64,000 nt of DNA from the NCBI GenBank assembly GCA_016868775.1, contig VGFT01000005.1, positions 1 to 64,000 of the forward strand, written 5' to 3'. The notes under the pieces are model-generated. The model was not told the DNA's origin and searched no databases. It saw only the letters and a program-made list of their open reading frames with translations. Below are positions 7,982 through 16,352 of this stretch, piece by piece (position 1 is the stretch's first letter; each line of letters starts with the position of its first letter). The stretch comes from Bacteroidota bacterium. GTDB lineage: Bacteria > Bacteroidota > Bacteroidia > Chitinophagales > Chitinophagaceae. A program made the position numbers and the translations under genes.

Positions 7982-8542
7982 ATGGCTATTTTGCGATTTC
8001 GTATTTATTTTGAGGAGGATGAGTCGGTTTACCGCGACATCGCCCTTCGACATACGCATACATTTCTCGATTTACATCAAGCGATCCTAAAAGCGTTTGA
8101 ATTTGACAGCAAGCATGCGGCTACTTTCTATCGAAGCAACGATCAGTGGCAGCAAGGAAGGGAGATCTCCTTGGAAGTTTACGACAAAACGTACAAGGCG
8201 CCTCCATTGCTGATGGCCGATACGATCATTGCTTCCGAGATCAAAAGTCCCAACCAGCGCTTTCTCTATTTGTATGATTTCGTGAAAGGGTGGAATTTTC
8301 TGGTGGAGCTGATCAATGTTTCCAATGAAGAGGATCCCGAAAAGATCTATCCGTTGATGGTGCGTTCGTCCGGACTGGCTCCCAGCCAATACGGCACCAA
8401 GAGTATCCTGGGGGAGAAATTCGCCGACATCGAAGAGAAATATGATATGCACCAGGCCGGCGAAGGATTTGGTGAGAAAGATGAGGAGGGCGAAGACATC
8501 GGCTCGGAGGAAATGTTCGACGAAGACGCCGGGGACGATTAA
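7982..8542 (+). CDS. Plasmid pRiA4b ORF-3-like family protein
   Basis: 186 residues. The N-terminal part (MAILRFRIYFEEDESVYRD, then HTFLDLHQAILKAFEFD) matches the PRiA4_ORF3 domain, found in many bacteria including genomes without plasmids. The middle has FLYLYDFVKGWNFLVEL. The last 30 residues are almost all Asp, Glu and Gly and are probably disordered. Biochemical function unknown. It is 5 nt upstream of miaA, so the two are likely one transcript. No transposase accompanies it. Confidence 0.82.
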   Translation: MAILRFRIYFEEDESVYRDIALRHTHTFLDLHQAILKAFEFDSKHAATFYRSNDQWQQGREISLEVYDKTYKAPPLLMADTIIASEIKSPNQRFLYLYDFVKGWNFLVELINVSNEEDPEKIYPLMVRSSGLAPSQYGTKSILGEKFADIEEKYDMHQAGEGFGEKDEEGEDIGSEEMFDEDAGDD

Positions 8543-8547
8543 AACCC

Positions 8548-9465
8548 ATGAAAGAAAATCGAAAGACCGTCATTGCGGTAGTGGGTCCCACGGCCGTTGG
8601 TAAAACAGACGTGGGCATTCGCCTCGCGCAGCATTTTCAAACCGCAATTATTTCGGCCGATTCGCGCCAGTGCTATCGTGAAATGAATATCGGAGTGGCT
8701 CGTCCCACTCCCGAAGAGTTATCCGCCATTCCGCATCATTTTATCGCGACTCACTCGATTCAGGAAGATATAACCGCTGCCGATTTTGAATCATTTGCCT
8801 TGGAATCAGCGCAGCGGATATTTAGCGAGCGGGATCGGTTGTTGCTGGTAGGAGGTACGGGACTTTACATCCGTGCATTTCTGGAAGGGTTGGATGTCAT
8901 TCCGGAAATTGATCCGGCCGTTCGAGAAAACGTACTGTCGATCTATTCGGAAATGGGATTGGAGGGACTATCGACAGAATTGGAGCGATTGGATCCTGAT
9001 TTTTTTCGTTTGGGGGAGATGAAAAATCCGCAGCGCATGATGCGGGCATTGGAAGTAGTGATGTCGACTGGCGAGAGTATCCTTTCGTATCGCTCGGGGG
9101 AGAAAAAAGTTCGTCCCTTTGACGTGAAGTGGGTGGGATTGGAATTGCCTCGAGAAACGTTGATTGATCGCATCGATCTTCGGGTCGATGCGATGATCGA
9201 AGCCGGTTGGTTGGAGGAGGCAAAACAATTATATCCGCAGCGTTCACTCAATGCCATGCAGACAGTGGGCTATAAAGAATTATTTGAGTATTTTGAGGGA
9301 AAATATACGCTGGAGCATTCGATCGAGCTTATCAAGATCGCAACGCGTCAGTATGCGAAGCGACAGATGACTTGGTTTCGGCGCAACCCGTCCATTCGAT
9401 GGTTTGCGCCCACGGCTGTAGAAGAAATGATCGTTTATTTAGAAGCAATTGATCCGGCCAGCTGA
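8548..9465 (+). CDS. miaA: tRNA dimethylallyltransferase
   Basis: 305 residues, typical MiaA length. Transfers the dimethylallyl group to N6 of A37 in tRNAs reading U-starting codons. The P-loop GPTAVGKT (about residues 13-20) is followed by SADSRQCYREMNIGVARP, the prenyl-acceptor motif. LLVGGTGLYIRAF and MQTVGYKELFEY are family signatures, and ATRQYAKRQMTWFR near the C-terminus binds tRNA. The 3' end overlaps the convergent pdxJ gene by 31 nt. Confidence 0.96.
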   Translation: MKENRKTVIAVVGPTAVGKTDVGIRLAQHFQTAIISADSRQCYREMNIGVARPTPEELSAIPHHFIATHSIQEDITAADFESFALESAQRIFSERDRLLLVGGTGLYIRAFLEGLDVIPEIDPAVRENVLSIYSEMGLEGLSTELERLDPDFFRLGEMKNPQRMMRALEVVMSTGESILSYRSGEKKVRPFDVKWVGLELPRETLIDRIDLRVDAMIEAGWLEEAKQLYPQRSLNAMQTVGYKELFEYFEGKYTLEHSIELIKIATRQYAKRQMTWFRRNPSIRWFAPTAVEEMIVYLEAIDPAS

Positions 9466-10172
9466 CGCTTATAGAGCTGGATCGTATTTTCAAATCCGAG
9501 ATAGATCGCATCACAGATCAGGGCATGTCCGATGCTTACTTCATCGAGATACGGGATGTGCTTATGTAAGTATTGGAGGTTGTGTCGGTCGAGGTCATGT
9601 CCGGCATTGAGTCCGAGTCCGATTGCATGGCCTAAGTTGGCCGCTTCCACATAAGGGCGAATGGCTTCTTCTTTTTTTCCATTCTCGTATCCACGGGCAT
9701 ACGCTTCCGTGTAGAGTTCGATGCGGTCGGTGCCGGTGTCGCGGGCGGCTCGGATCAGATCTTCCACCGGATCGATAAACAAACTGACCCGGATGCCGGC
9801 TTGATGAAATATACTCACCATTTTTTTCAGGTAATCGAGGTGGGTGATGGTATCCCAGCCGTGGTCGCTCGTGAGTTGTCCCGTTGCATCGGGCACCAGG
9901 GTTACTTGTTCGGGTTTTGTTTCCAGTACGAGGTCAACAAAGGTGGATTCGCGGCAGTTGCCTTCGATGTTGAATTCGGTATGTACGAGGGGACGAAGTG
10001 CTCGAACATCGGTGTAGCGGATGTGTCTTTCATCGGGCCGGGGGTGTACGGTGATGCCATCTGCTCCAAAGATTTGGGCATCGATGGCTACTTGCAGAAG
10101 GTTGGGGTTGTTACCACCGCGCGCATTGCGCAGTGTAGCGAATTTGTTGATGTTGACGGAAAGGCGTGTCAC
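9435..10172 (-). CDS. pdxJ: Pyridoxine 5'-phosphate synthase
   Basis: 245 residues. Condenses 1-deoxyxylulose 5-phosphate and 3-amino-2-oxopropyl phosphate to pyridoxine 5'-phosphate in the DXP-dependent B6 pathway. Starts TRLSVNINKFATLRNARGG, continues with ITVHPRPDERHI and EFNIEGN, and ends with the EVSIGHALICDAI segment, all hallmarks of PdxJ. The start is GTG at 10172; the family N-terminus requires this position. A -7 box ends 4 nt upstream, so the message is probably leaderless. Its 3' end overlaps miaA tail-to-tail by 31 nt. Confidence 0.95.
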   Translation of the reverse strand: MTRLSVNINKFATLRNARGGNNPNLLQVAIDAQIFGADGITVHPRPDERHIRYTDVRALRPLVHTEFNIEGNCRESTFVDLVLETKPEQVTLVPDATGQLTSDHGWDTITHLDYLKKMVSIFHQAGIRVSLFIDPVEDLIRAARDTGTDRIELYTEAYARGYENGKKEEAIRPYVEAANLGHAIGLGLNAGHDLDRHNLQYLHKHIPYLDEVSIGHALICDAIYLGFENTIQLYKRQLAGSIASK

Positions 10173-10176
10173 CCAG

Positions 10177-10184
10177 CAAAGCTA
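10177..10184 (-). promoter_or_regulatory. -7 box (TAGCTTTG, minus strand) for pdxJ
   Basis: On the minus strand TAGCTTTG ends 4 nt before the GTG start of pdxJ. It lies in the 17-nt gap after the stop codon of the DUF2452 gene. Confidence 0.55.
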
Positions 10185-10189
10185 CGAAC

Positions 10190-10987
10190 CTAGAGTTCTT
10201 TCCAGGTATGATCGGCCAGCAGTTGCACGGCGGCCAGAAATTGTTTGAAGGGGCCTGATTTACCCCATTCTTTGGGGGCCACTAGGGAGAGCAGGTGCGA
10301 GCCGTCGTTGCGTTCGTAGAGATAATACGTTTGACCGATCTGTGGTTTGAAGGCCAGTTTGGCTTCGTAGATCATCAGTGAGAGGTCTTTTCGTTTTTTG
10401 ATCTCTTGGGCTTGGAGGGCCAGCAGTTCGATTTGTTTACGGATCTGTTCGAGCTGCATGTTGGTTTGCTCTTCCATGGCCGTGAGGGCCTTGTGTTTGA
10501 TGATGCCTTCTTTGGTGGGACGGATCACGGCCCCCGAGACGGAGGCGGAGTAGGGCAGTACGCTGAGTTGTTTGTGATAGATCTCTTGGTTGGTGTAGGC
10601 GGTGCCGTCTTGGCGAATCCCTTTTTGGGTGAGTTGCAGGTAGCCGTTGGGAAGGATCTCGTGGTGGACTTGCAGGTGAATTTGTTCACCGCGATAGAAT
10701 CGGATATCCAGGTTGAGCCCGTCTGGAATAAACACTTCCACGGCGTCTCCTAGTGCGGTATCGGGTGGGGTGTTTTTTTCGCCATCGGCCAGTACGGAGT
10801 ATTCTGCGGCCAGGGAGGTGTTGTCGGGCAGGACTTTGTTGTGGAAGATCCGGAGGGTTTTGGCGGATTCGGAGGCTTCCAGGCGGTAAATGCCACTTTT
10901 GGGCAGGAGGCCGTCTTCATAATGCGACTTTTCCGGGAAAAGTTGCCAGGAGGCCAGGAAGTTGTAGGCTTGTACCATGCTCGGCAT
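10190..10987 (-). CDS. DUF2452 domain-containing protein
   Basis: 265 residues, no signal peptide. The C-terminal half (about residues 150-262) matches DUF2452: a basic helix EQIRKQIELLALQAQEIKKR followed by LAFKPQIGQTYYLYER and LVAPKEWGKSG. The N-terminal half (about 140 residues, GLLPKSGIYRLEASE, VEVFIPDGLNLDIRFYRG) looks beta-rich and I do not recognise it. It lies 17 nt upstream of pdxJ on the same strand but pdxJ has its own -7 box. Function unknown. Confidence 0.75.
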   Translation of the reverse strand: MPSMVQAYNFLASWQLFPEKSHYEDGLLPKSGIYRLEASESAKTLRIFHNKVLPDNTSLAAEYSVLADGEKNTPPDTALGDAVEVFIPDGLNLDIRFYRGEQIHLQVHHEILPNGYLQLTQKGIRQDGTAYTNQEIYHKQLSVLPYSASVSGAVIRPTKEGIIKHKALTAMEEQTNMQLEQIRKQIELLALQAQEIKKRKDLSLMIYEAKLAFKPQIGQTYYLYERNDGSHLLSLVAPKEWGKSGPFKQFLAAVQLLADHTWKEL

Positions 10988-11168
10988 ATATACAAAAAAG
11001 CAAACGAATTGTTCTTATCTTTAAATACACGGGTTTTTAGAAAATTGGGTATTGCAAGTGATCCCAACTTAGATTATAAGATCGCTAATATTAAAGAAAT
11101 GTCAAAACAGCCATCGGTTAAGCCGCCGCCTGTTTTAGATGCTATATTCGCGGTATTAAATTCAGCGT

Positions 11169-11486
11169 ATGTTAATTACCACAACCAGTATAGTCGAAGG
11201 AAGGCCGGTTCAGGAGTACCTCGGAGTCGTGAACGCGCAGAGCATCATTGGCGCCAATATTTTCAAGGATATTTTTGCCGGCCTGCGTGATGTCTTTGGT
11301 GGTCGAAGCAAAACCTATGAGGGGGTGTTGGAGCAGGCCAAGGAGGATGCCATGCGGGAGCTGGTAGAGCGGGCTCAGGCGCTGGGTGCCAACGGCATTT
11401 TAGGGGTTGATTTGGATTTTGAGACAGTGGGAGCTGGCGGCAGCATGTTAATGGTAATTGCAACGGGCACAGCGGTTCGACTCTAA
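11169..11486 (+). CDS. YbjQ family protein (DUF74)
   Basis: 105 residues, full length for the YbjQ/UPF0145 family, a small pentamer-forming domain sometimes called a heavy-metal-binding domain. Visible signatures are EYLGVVNAQSIIGANIF, a loop with GGRSKTYE, and ELGANGILGVD-like ALGANGILGVDLDFE before VIATGTAVRL. Biological role unknown. It is 4 nt upstream of the exported hypothetical protein gene at 11491. Confidence 0.88.
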   Translation: MLITTTSIVEGRPVQEYLGVVNAQSIIGANIFKDIFAGLRDVFGGRSKTYEGVLEQAKEDAMRELVERAQALGANGILGVDLDFETVGAGGSMLMVIATGTAVRL

Positions 11487-11490
11487 GAAT

Positions 11491-11994
11491 ATGAAACGGT
11501 TGCTGATTTTTTTTTGGATGTTGGCGGGGGCCAGTTTTTTTTCTGAGGCACAGGAATGTGCCTTGATCCGGGAAACCGATCCGTATACGCGCTCCACGGG
11601 TTTATCGACCGGCTTTCACAAATGGAAGGGGGGCGCGTTGACGCTGGATGCCAGCAAATCGGAGATCGATTGGATGATCGAGGTGGGTGCTGGTAACCTT
11701 TGTTTTGATGATGAGTCGACCATTCAGGTTTATTTCAAGGGGACCAAACAGAAGTTACTTTTTCGGAATTCCGGAACCATCAATTGCGAGGGGTTGTTGC
11801 ATGTGCTGTTTAAGAATAGTCCCACCACCAACTATCAATTGAATAAATTGGCTACTCTGCCTATTGAGCGAATTTTGGTCACCAATGCCGCGGATAAGTC
11901 ATGGGCCCTTGAACCCGATGCGGAGCAGCAGGATCGTTGGATGCGTGCCGCCGGATGTTTGGTGGAAGAATCCAAAAAATTATTGACGCAATAA
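11491..11994 (+). CDS. Hypothetical exported protein
   Basis: 167 residues. Begins MKRLLIFFWMLAGASFFSEAQ, a type I signal peptide with a likely cleavage after SEA or AQ. Contains Cys residues at ECALIRE, GNLCFDD, INCEGLL and AAGCLVE that could form disulfides in the periplasm. The mature part has alternating beta segments and no family I recognise. I chose ATG 11491 rather than an in-frame start at 11458 that would overlap the YbjQ gene and disrupt the signal peptide. Co-transcription with the YbjQ gene is likely. A terminator follows at once. Confidence 0.7.
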   Translation: MKRLLIFFWMLAGASFFSEAQECALIRETDPYTRSTGLSTGFHKWKGGALTLDASKSEIDWMIEVGAGNLCFDDESTIQVYFKGTKQKLLFRNSGTINCEGLLHVLFKNSPTTNYQLNKLATLPIERILVTNAADKSWALEPDAEQQDRWMRAAGCLVEESKKLLTQ

Positions 11995-12020
11995 AAAAGC
12001 CTTCCCATCGGAAGGCTTTT
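11995..12020. terminator. Bidirectional terminator between convergent genes
   Basis: An 11-bp stem, AAAAGCCTTCC with GGAAGGCTTTT, closes the 4-nt loop CATC. It separates the rightward exported-protein gene from the leftward ahcY gene and suits both. Confidence 0.88.
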
Positions 12021-12040
12021 GAGTTAAAATCGGTCTGCTA

Positions 12041-13366
12041 TCAATAGCGATAATGTTCGGGTTTGAATGGGCCTACCTTGGGGATGCCGAGATAATCGGC
12101 TTGTGCTATAGTTAATTCATCCAGCTGTACACCGATCTTGGCCAGATGTAGGCGCGCTACTTTCTCATCGAGGTGTTTGGGAAGTACGTACACCTTGTTG
12201 TCGTAGTTCTTGTGGTTGTTCCACAGCTCGATCTGGGCCAAGGTCTGGTTGGTGAAGGAGTTACTCATGACAAAGGACGGGTGCCCGGTGGCACAGCCCA
12301 GGTTAACCAGACGTCCTTCAGCCAAAATGATCAGGTCTTTGCCTTCTACGTTGTAGATATCTACTTGAGGCTTGATGGTGTCTTTGGTATGCCCGTAGTT
12401 GGTATTGAGCCAGGCGATATCGATCTCAATGTCGAAGTGGCCGATGTTACAAACGATGGTTTTGTCTTTCATGCGTTTGAAATGCTCACCGGTGATCAGG
12501 TCGCGGCATCCGGAGGCGGTAACCACGATGTCGGCCTCAGACACGGCATCGATCATGCGTTTTACTTCAAATCCGTCCATGGCAGCCTGCAGGGCGCAGA
12601 TCGGATCGATCTCCGTTACGATCACGCGACAACCGGCACCAGCTAGGGAGGCAGCGGATCCTTTTCCAACGTCACCATAACCACCTACTACGGCAACCTT
12701 ACCAGCCAGCATGATATCGGTGGCACGGCGGATGGCATCTACCAATGATTCTTTACAACCATATTTATTGTCGAATTTGGATTTTGTCACCGAATCGTTG
12801 ACGTTGATGGCGGGCATGGGCAGGGTGCCTTTGGCTACGCGCTCGTAGAGGCGATGAACACCGGTGGTGGTTTCTTCGGAGATGCCTTTTACGTGTTGAG
12901 CCAGTTCCGGGTATTTATCGAGTACCATGTTGGTTAGGTCGCCGCCGTCGTCGAGGATCATGTTCAGGGGGCGATCCGATCCGCCGAAGAACAGGGTTTG
13001 TTCGATGCACCAGTCTGCTTCTTCGATGGTTTGACCTTTCCACGCAAATACACCGATACCGGCTGCTGCGATGGCGGCTGCTGCATGGTCTTGTGTCGAG
13101 AAGATGTTACAGGAGCTCCATTTTACCTCTGCGCCCAGGGCCACGAGGGTTTCGATAAGAACGGCGGTTTGGATGGTCATGTGCAAACAGCCGGCCACAC
13201 GCGCTCCTTTCAGGGGTTGGGAGGCGCCGTACTCGGAACGGATCGCCATCAGACCAGGCATTTCTGCCTCAGCCAGTCGGATCTCTTTACGGCCCCATTC
13301 GGCCAGGGAGATGTCGGCTACTTTATAAGGGAGACTGAAATCGATTTGTACAGTTTGGGTTGACAT
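12041..13366 (-). CDS. ahcY: Adenosylhomocysteinase
   Basis: 441 residues. Hydrolyses S-adenosylhomocysteine reversibly to adenosine and homocysteine, removing the inhibitory by-product of methyl transfer. N-terminal [16 protein letters not shown], then [44 protein letters not shown] with the NAD-proximal Lys, and the NAD-binding [13 protein letters not shown] (about residues 225-237). Ends with the conserved KPEHYRY. It has its own -7 box, and no SAH riboswitch was seen in the short leader. Confidence 0.97.
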   Translation of the reverse strand: MSTQTVQIDFSLPYKVADISLAEWGRKEIRLAEAEMPGLMAIRSEYGASQPLKGARVAGCLHMTIQTAVLIETLVALGAEVKWSSCNIFSTQDHAAAAIAAAGIGVFAWKGQTIEEADWCIEQTLFFGGSDRPLNMILDDGGDLTNMVLDKYPELAQHVKGISEETTTGVHRLYERVAKGTLPMPAINVNDSVTKSKFDNKYGCKESLVDAIRRATDIMLAGKVAVVGGYGDVGKGSAASLAGAGCRVIVTEIDPICALQAAMDGFEVKRMIDAVSEADIVVTASGCRDLITGEHFKRMKDKTIVCNIGHFDIEIDIAWLNTNYGHTKDTIKPQVDIYNVEGKDLIILAEGRLVNLGCATGHPSFVMSNSFTNQTLAQIELWNNHKNYDNKVYVLPKHLDEKVARLHLAKIGVQLDELTIAQADYLGIPKVGPFKPEHYRY

Positions 13367-13392
13367 ATACTTTTTATTTGGTTTTTCGGCCG

Positions 13393-13400
13393 CAAAGGTA
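13393..13400 (-). promoter_or_regulatory. -7 box (TACCTTTG, minus strand) for ahcY
   Basis: Exact TAnnTTTG on the minus strand, 26 nt before the ahcY ATG, giving a leader of about 20 nt. It lies in the 71-nt gap between the GNAT gene and ahcY. Confidence 0.6.
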
Positions 13401-13437
13401 ATAGATTAGGGTAAATAAACCCTTATTCGTCTAGGGG

Positions 13438-13938
13438 TCAATCCAATGTCTTTTCCATGATGTAGTCGTTCATGGAAAAGCCGTTTCCAATATCGAAGTC
13501 CTCCTCTCGTATGATCCGAAACCCCTGCCGATCATAGAAACCCACGGCCGGGTTGGCACGATTCACTTGGAGTTCAAGGTGGGTACCGCCGTTTTTTCGG
13601 ATTCGACCTAGGATATTTTGTACAAATAACTTTCCTAATCCTTGGCGGTGTTTTTCTACCTGTACATAAAGTTTTTCAAGTTTCCATCGGTTGGGTGAAA
13701 GCAGTTGATAGGAGGCATATCCTAAGGGCGTATTGAGGTTAACTTCAACGATCAGAAACTGGTGACCTTCCGAAAATTGACGGGTGAGGGATTCGGTGCT
13801 GTACATCCAATTTAACATATAACTCATCTGTTCCGGGCTGATCATCTTTTCATATGCCTTTGACCAGATGTCCCGCGAGAGGGATTGGATAGTGGGAATA
13901 TCCTGAAGCGTAGCGGATCGAACCTGAGGCATCATCAT
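13438..13938 (-). CDS. GNAT family N-acetyltransferase
   Basis: 166 residues, single GNAT domain. VRSATLQDIPTIQSL is the usual opening strand and helix, LEKLYVQVEKHRQGLGKLFV holds the acetyl-CoA pyrophosphate loop (QxxGxG/A-like RQGLGK, about residues 94-105), and AVGFYDRQGFRI the final motif. Acceptor unknown. The ATG overlaps the TGA of the upstream penicillin-binding protein gene (ATGA). Three consecutive ATG codons make the exact start uncertain by up to two residues. Confidence 0.88.
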   Translation of the reverse strand: MMMPQVRSATLQDIPTIQSLSRDIWSKAYEKMISPEQMSYMLNWMYSTESLTRQFSEGHQFLIVEVNLNTPLGYASYQLLSPNRWKLEKLYVQVEKHRQGLGKLFVQNILGRIRKNGGTHLELQVNRANPAVGFYDRQGFRIIREEDFDIGNGFSMNDYIMEKTLD

Positions 13939-16295
13939 TTTTCCTCTTTTAAACGGGCGAGCGGGCGCGGGAGCGTATCTCTGTTTTTAGGGGGGGCAGG
14001 TTGTTTATCCGTTGGGTCTGGGGAATCGGGTTTTTCGAATTCGGGATCCTCGTAATCTTCCGGTGAGCCGGCTCCGGTATTTTCACCCGTTGCGCCGGGA
14101 AGTGGATCTGTGTCGCTGATAATAATATCGGCCGAATTCAGTTGGAGCATCATCTGCTCGGGTTGCAGGAATCGGGCACCTTTTTCGATACCAGATTTTG
14201 GATCCCCCAGTACTTTCCCCAGGAAGTATTCACAGATGGGCCTGGCCATTCGGGATCCATCTCCTTCATTTCGGATGAAGCGATCGTCAAATCCAACCCA
14301 GGCACCTACCAACATTTGTGGGGTATAGCCGATAAACCAGGCATCGGCATTGTCATTGGTGGTGCCGGTTTTGCCGCCCATTTCCATGGCGCCAACTCGG
14401 GAACGCATTCCGGCGGCGGTCCCCTTATCAACCGCTCCCTGCATCATCCGAGTCATCGTATAGGCCGTTGCCTCACTAATGACCTCCTCGCGTTGCGCCA
14501 AGTAGTCGATTTGTTTGAGGACCCGACCATTTCGGTCCTCAATGCGCAGGATGGAACGGGGTTTGGTGGAGAAGCCTCTCCCAGCAAAGATGGTGTAGGA
14601 CCAAAGCATTTCAAATAACGATAGATCGCAGGCCCCCAGACAGATAGAGGGATAGGGTTCTACGCGTGTGGGGATTTTAAGCCGACTCAGAAAATCGGTA
14701 AAGGATTCGGGTCCCACTTGTTTCATGATAAAAGCAGTGGCGCAGTTTTTAGAATAGGCCAGTGCATCGGCCATTGAAATGGTTCCCCCTCCACAAGCTT
14801 TTTTTGCAGGCACCCACCCATACCCGTCAAATAATTGAGCGGTATTCTCAACCGGACTTTCCGGCTGAAACCCTCGCTCTTCCATGGCTTGGGTATACAG
14901 GAGGGGTTTAATGGTAGAACCCACCTGACGCTTCGTATTAAGGTTGACGTGATCATATTTGAACTTACTAAAACTAATTCCGCCTACCCAAGCTCGGATC
15001 TCCCCGGTGATGGGATCCATTGCCAGGAAGCCGGATTGTTCCATTTGTTTGTGGTACTTGATTGAATCCATTGGCGTGAGGGTGGTATCCGTTTCCCGTT
15101 TGGTGTTCCAAGAAAAAACACGCATGGGAACTTTTTGCTGAAACGATGCTTTTATATCCTCCTCGCTCAGTCCATCCTCTTCCATATTTTTCCAACGATC
15201 GGATTCCCGCATGGCTCGTTCGAGTAACGCCTCCTTCCCCTTCCAAATAGATCCGTTTTGAATGGCCCGCCGCGCGTTTACGGATTTTTGCAACCGGACC
15301 ATGTGGCTGGCCATCCCTTCCTCGGCATAGGTCTGCATGCGCAGGTCGATGGTGGTATAGATTTTCAAGCCATCCTTATAGATGTTGTATTCCTCTCCAT
15401 CCGGACGCAAGACGCCTTTGAGTCTCTCTTTGATCTCCTCTTTTAGGATCTCCCGAAAATAGGGGGCCGGTCCCGTGTTTTCATCTAATTTATGGTACAG
15501 GTTTTTGTCGTAAGGCTTTTCTTGCAATGCATTTTTCTGCTCGAGGGTGATTTTACCGTTTACCTCCATTTGTTTCAAGACCACGTTGCGACGATCGATG
15601 GCATTCTTATAGTTTCGCATGGGATTGTAGATCGTATTACCCTTCAGCAGGCCAACCAAGAGGGCGGCCTCCTCTGTTTGTAAGCCCTTGGGCTCTTTCT
15701 GAAAAAATGTAAGAGAGGAATTTCGTATCCCATACAAGTTGTTTCCAAAAGGAACTGCATTCAAATAAAGGGTCATTATCTCTTCTTTCGAAAAATTACG
15801 TTCCAGCCGTACGGCTATAATCCACTCCTTCATTTTTTCCACTACGCGCCAGGCTTTGTTTTTGCTGCCTTGGGCCAAAAGTGCCTTTGCAAGCTGTTGG
15901 GTGATGGTGCTTCCGCCTCCTTCAGCCCCCAGGGAGAAAAGAGCTCGTAAGGTGGATTTAAAGTCTATTCCGTTGTGCTCATAGAAACGCTCATCTTCCG
16001 TGGCCACCAAGGCATCAATGACCGCGGGAGAAATCTCCCGATAGCGAACGGGCGTACGGTTTCCCCGCTCAACATAATATTTGCCCATAAGGGTTCCATC
16101 CGTTGAATACACTTCAGAGGCCTGCACGATGGCTGGATTCTCCAGCTCAGCCAGGGATGGCATGTACCCAAAGACCCCCAGATTCGCTGCAATTATAAAA
16201 AGGGCGATCAGCAAGAAACCCGCTCCGAAAAACCGCCAGAAAATCCGGTTCCTGCGAACCGCGCGGGCGGGAGGGGTGGGGGAAGACTTGATCAT
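13935..16295 (-). CDS. Class A penicillin-binding protein (transglycosylase/transpeptidase)
   Basis: About 786 residues, bifunctional peptidoglycan synthase anchored by one N-terminal helix (about residues 20-45). The GT51 domain has EDERFYEHNGID and GGSTITQQLAKALL. The transpeptidase domain has SxxK in GSTIKPLL, SxN in SKNCATAF, and GKTGTTNDNADAWFIGYTP. The last 60 residues are rich in Pro, Asp and Glu. An in-frame TTG lies two codons earlier; the ATG at 16295 is preferred. It is downstream of sprE and overlaps the GNAT gene, forming a three-gene leftward unit. Domain order resembles PBP1A. Confidence 0.94.
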   Translation of the reverse strand: MIKSSPTPPARAVRRNRIFWRFFGAGFLLIALFIIAANLGVFGYMPSLAELENPAIVQASEVYSTDGTLMGKYYVERGNRTPVRYREISPAVIDALVATEDERFYEHNGIDFKSTLRALFSLGAEGGGSTITQQLAKALLAQGSKNKAWRVVEKMKEWIIAVRLERNFSKEEIMTLYLNAVPFGNNLYGIRNSSLTFFQKEPKGLQTEEAALLVGLLKGNTIYNPMRNYKNAIDRRNVVLKQMEVNGKITLEQKNALQEKPYDKNLYHKLDENTGPAPYFREILKEEIKERLKGVLRPDGEEYNIYKDGLKIYTTIDLRMQTYAEEGMASHMVRLQKSVNARRAIQNGSIWKGKEALLERAMRESDRWKNMEEDGLSEEDIKASFQQKVPMRVFSWNTKRETDTTLTPMDSIKYHKQMEQSGFLAMDPITGEIRAWVGGISFSKFKYDHVNLNTKRQVGSTIKPLLYTQAMEERGFQPESPVENTAQLFDGYGWVPAKKACGGGTISMADALAYSKNCATAFIMKQVGPESFTDFLSRLKIPTRVEPYPSICLGACDLSLFEMLWSYTIFAGRGFSTKPRSILRIEDRNGRVLKQIDYLAQREEVISEATAYTMTRMMQGAVDKGTAAGMRSRVGAMEMGGKTGTTNDNADAWFIGYTPQMLVGAWVGFDDRFIRNEGDGSRMARPICEYFLGKVLGDPKSGIEKGARFLQPEQMMLQLNSADIIISDTDPLPGATGENTGAGSPEDYEDPEFEKPDSPDPTDKQPAPPKNRDTLPRPLARLKEEK

Positions 16296-16352
16296 ATCCA
16301 AAATTACTGGATTGGCGCAATTCTTTCGGGAAATGGATAAGCGAAACCTTTA

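Noticed and set aside
7982-8542. Plasmid or IS remnant suggested by the pRiA4b ORF-3-like family name
   Set aside because: The family is widespread on chromosomes, base composition matches its neighbours, and there are no inverted repeats or transposase.
10841-11290. 149-codon plus-strand frame across the DUF2452/YbjQ divergent region
   Set aside because: It is antisense to the DUF2452 gene and out of frame with the YbjQ gene; no family likeness.
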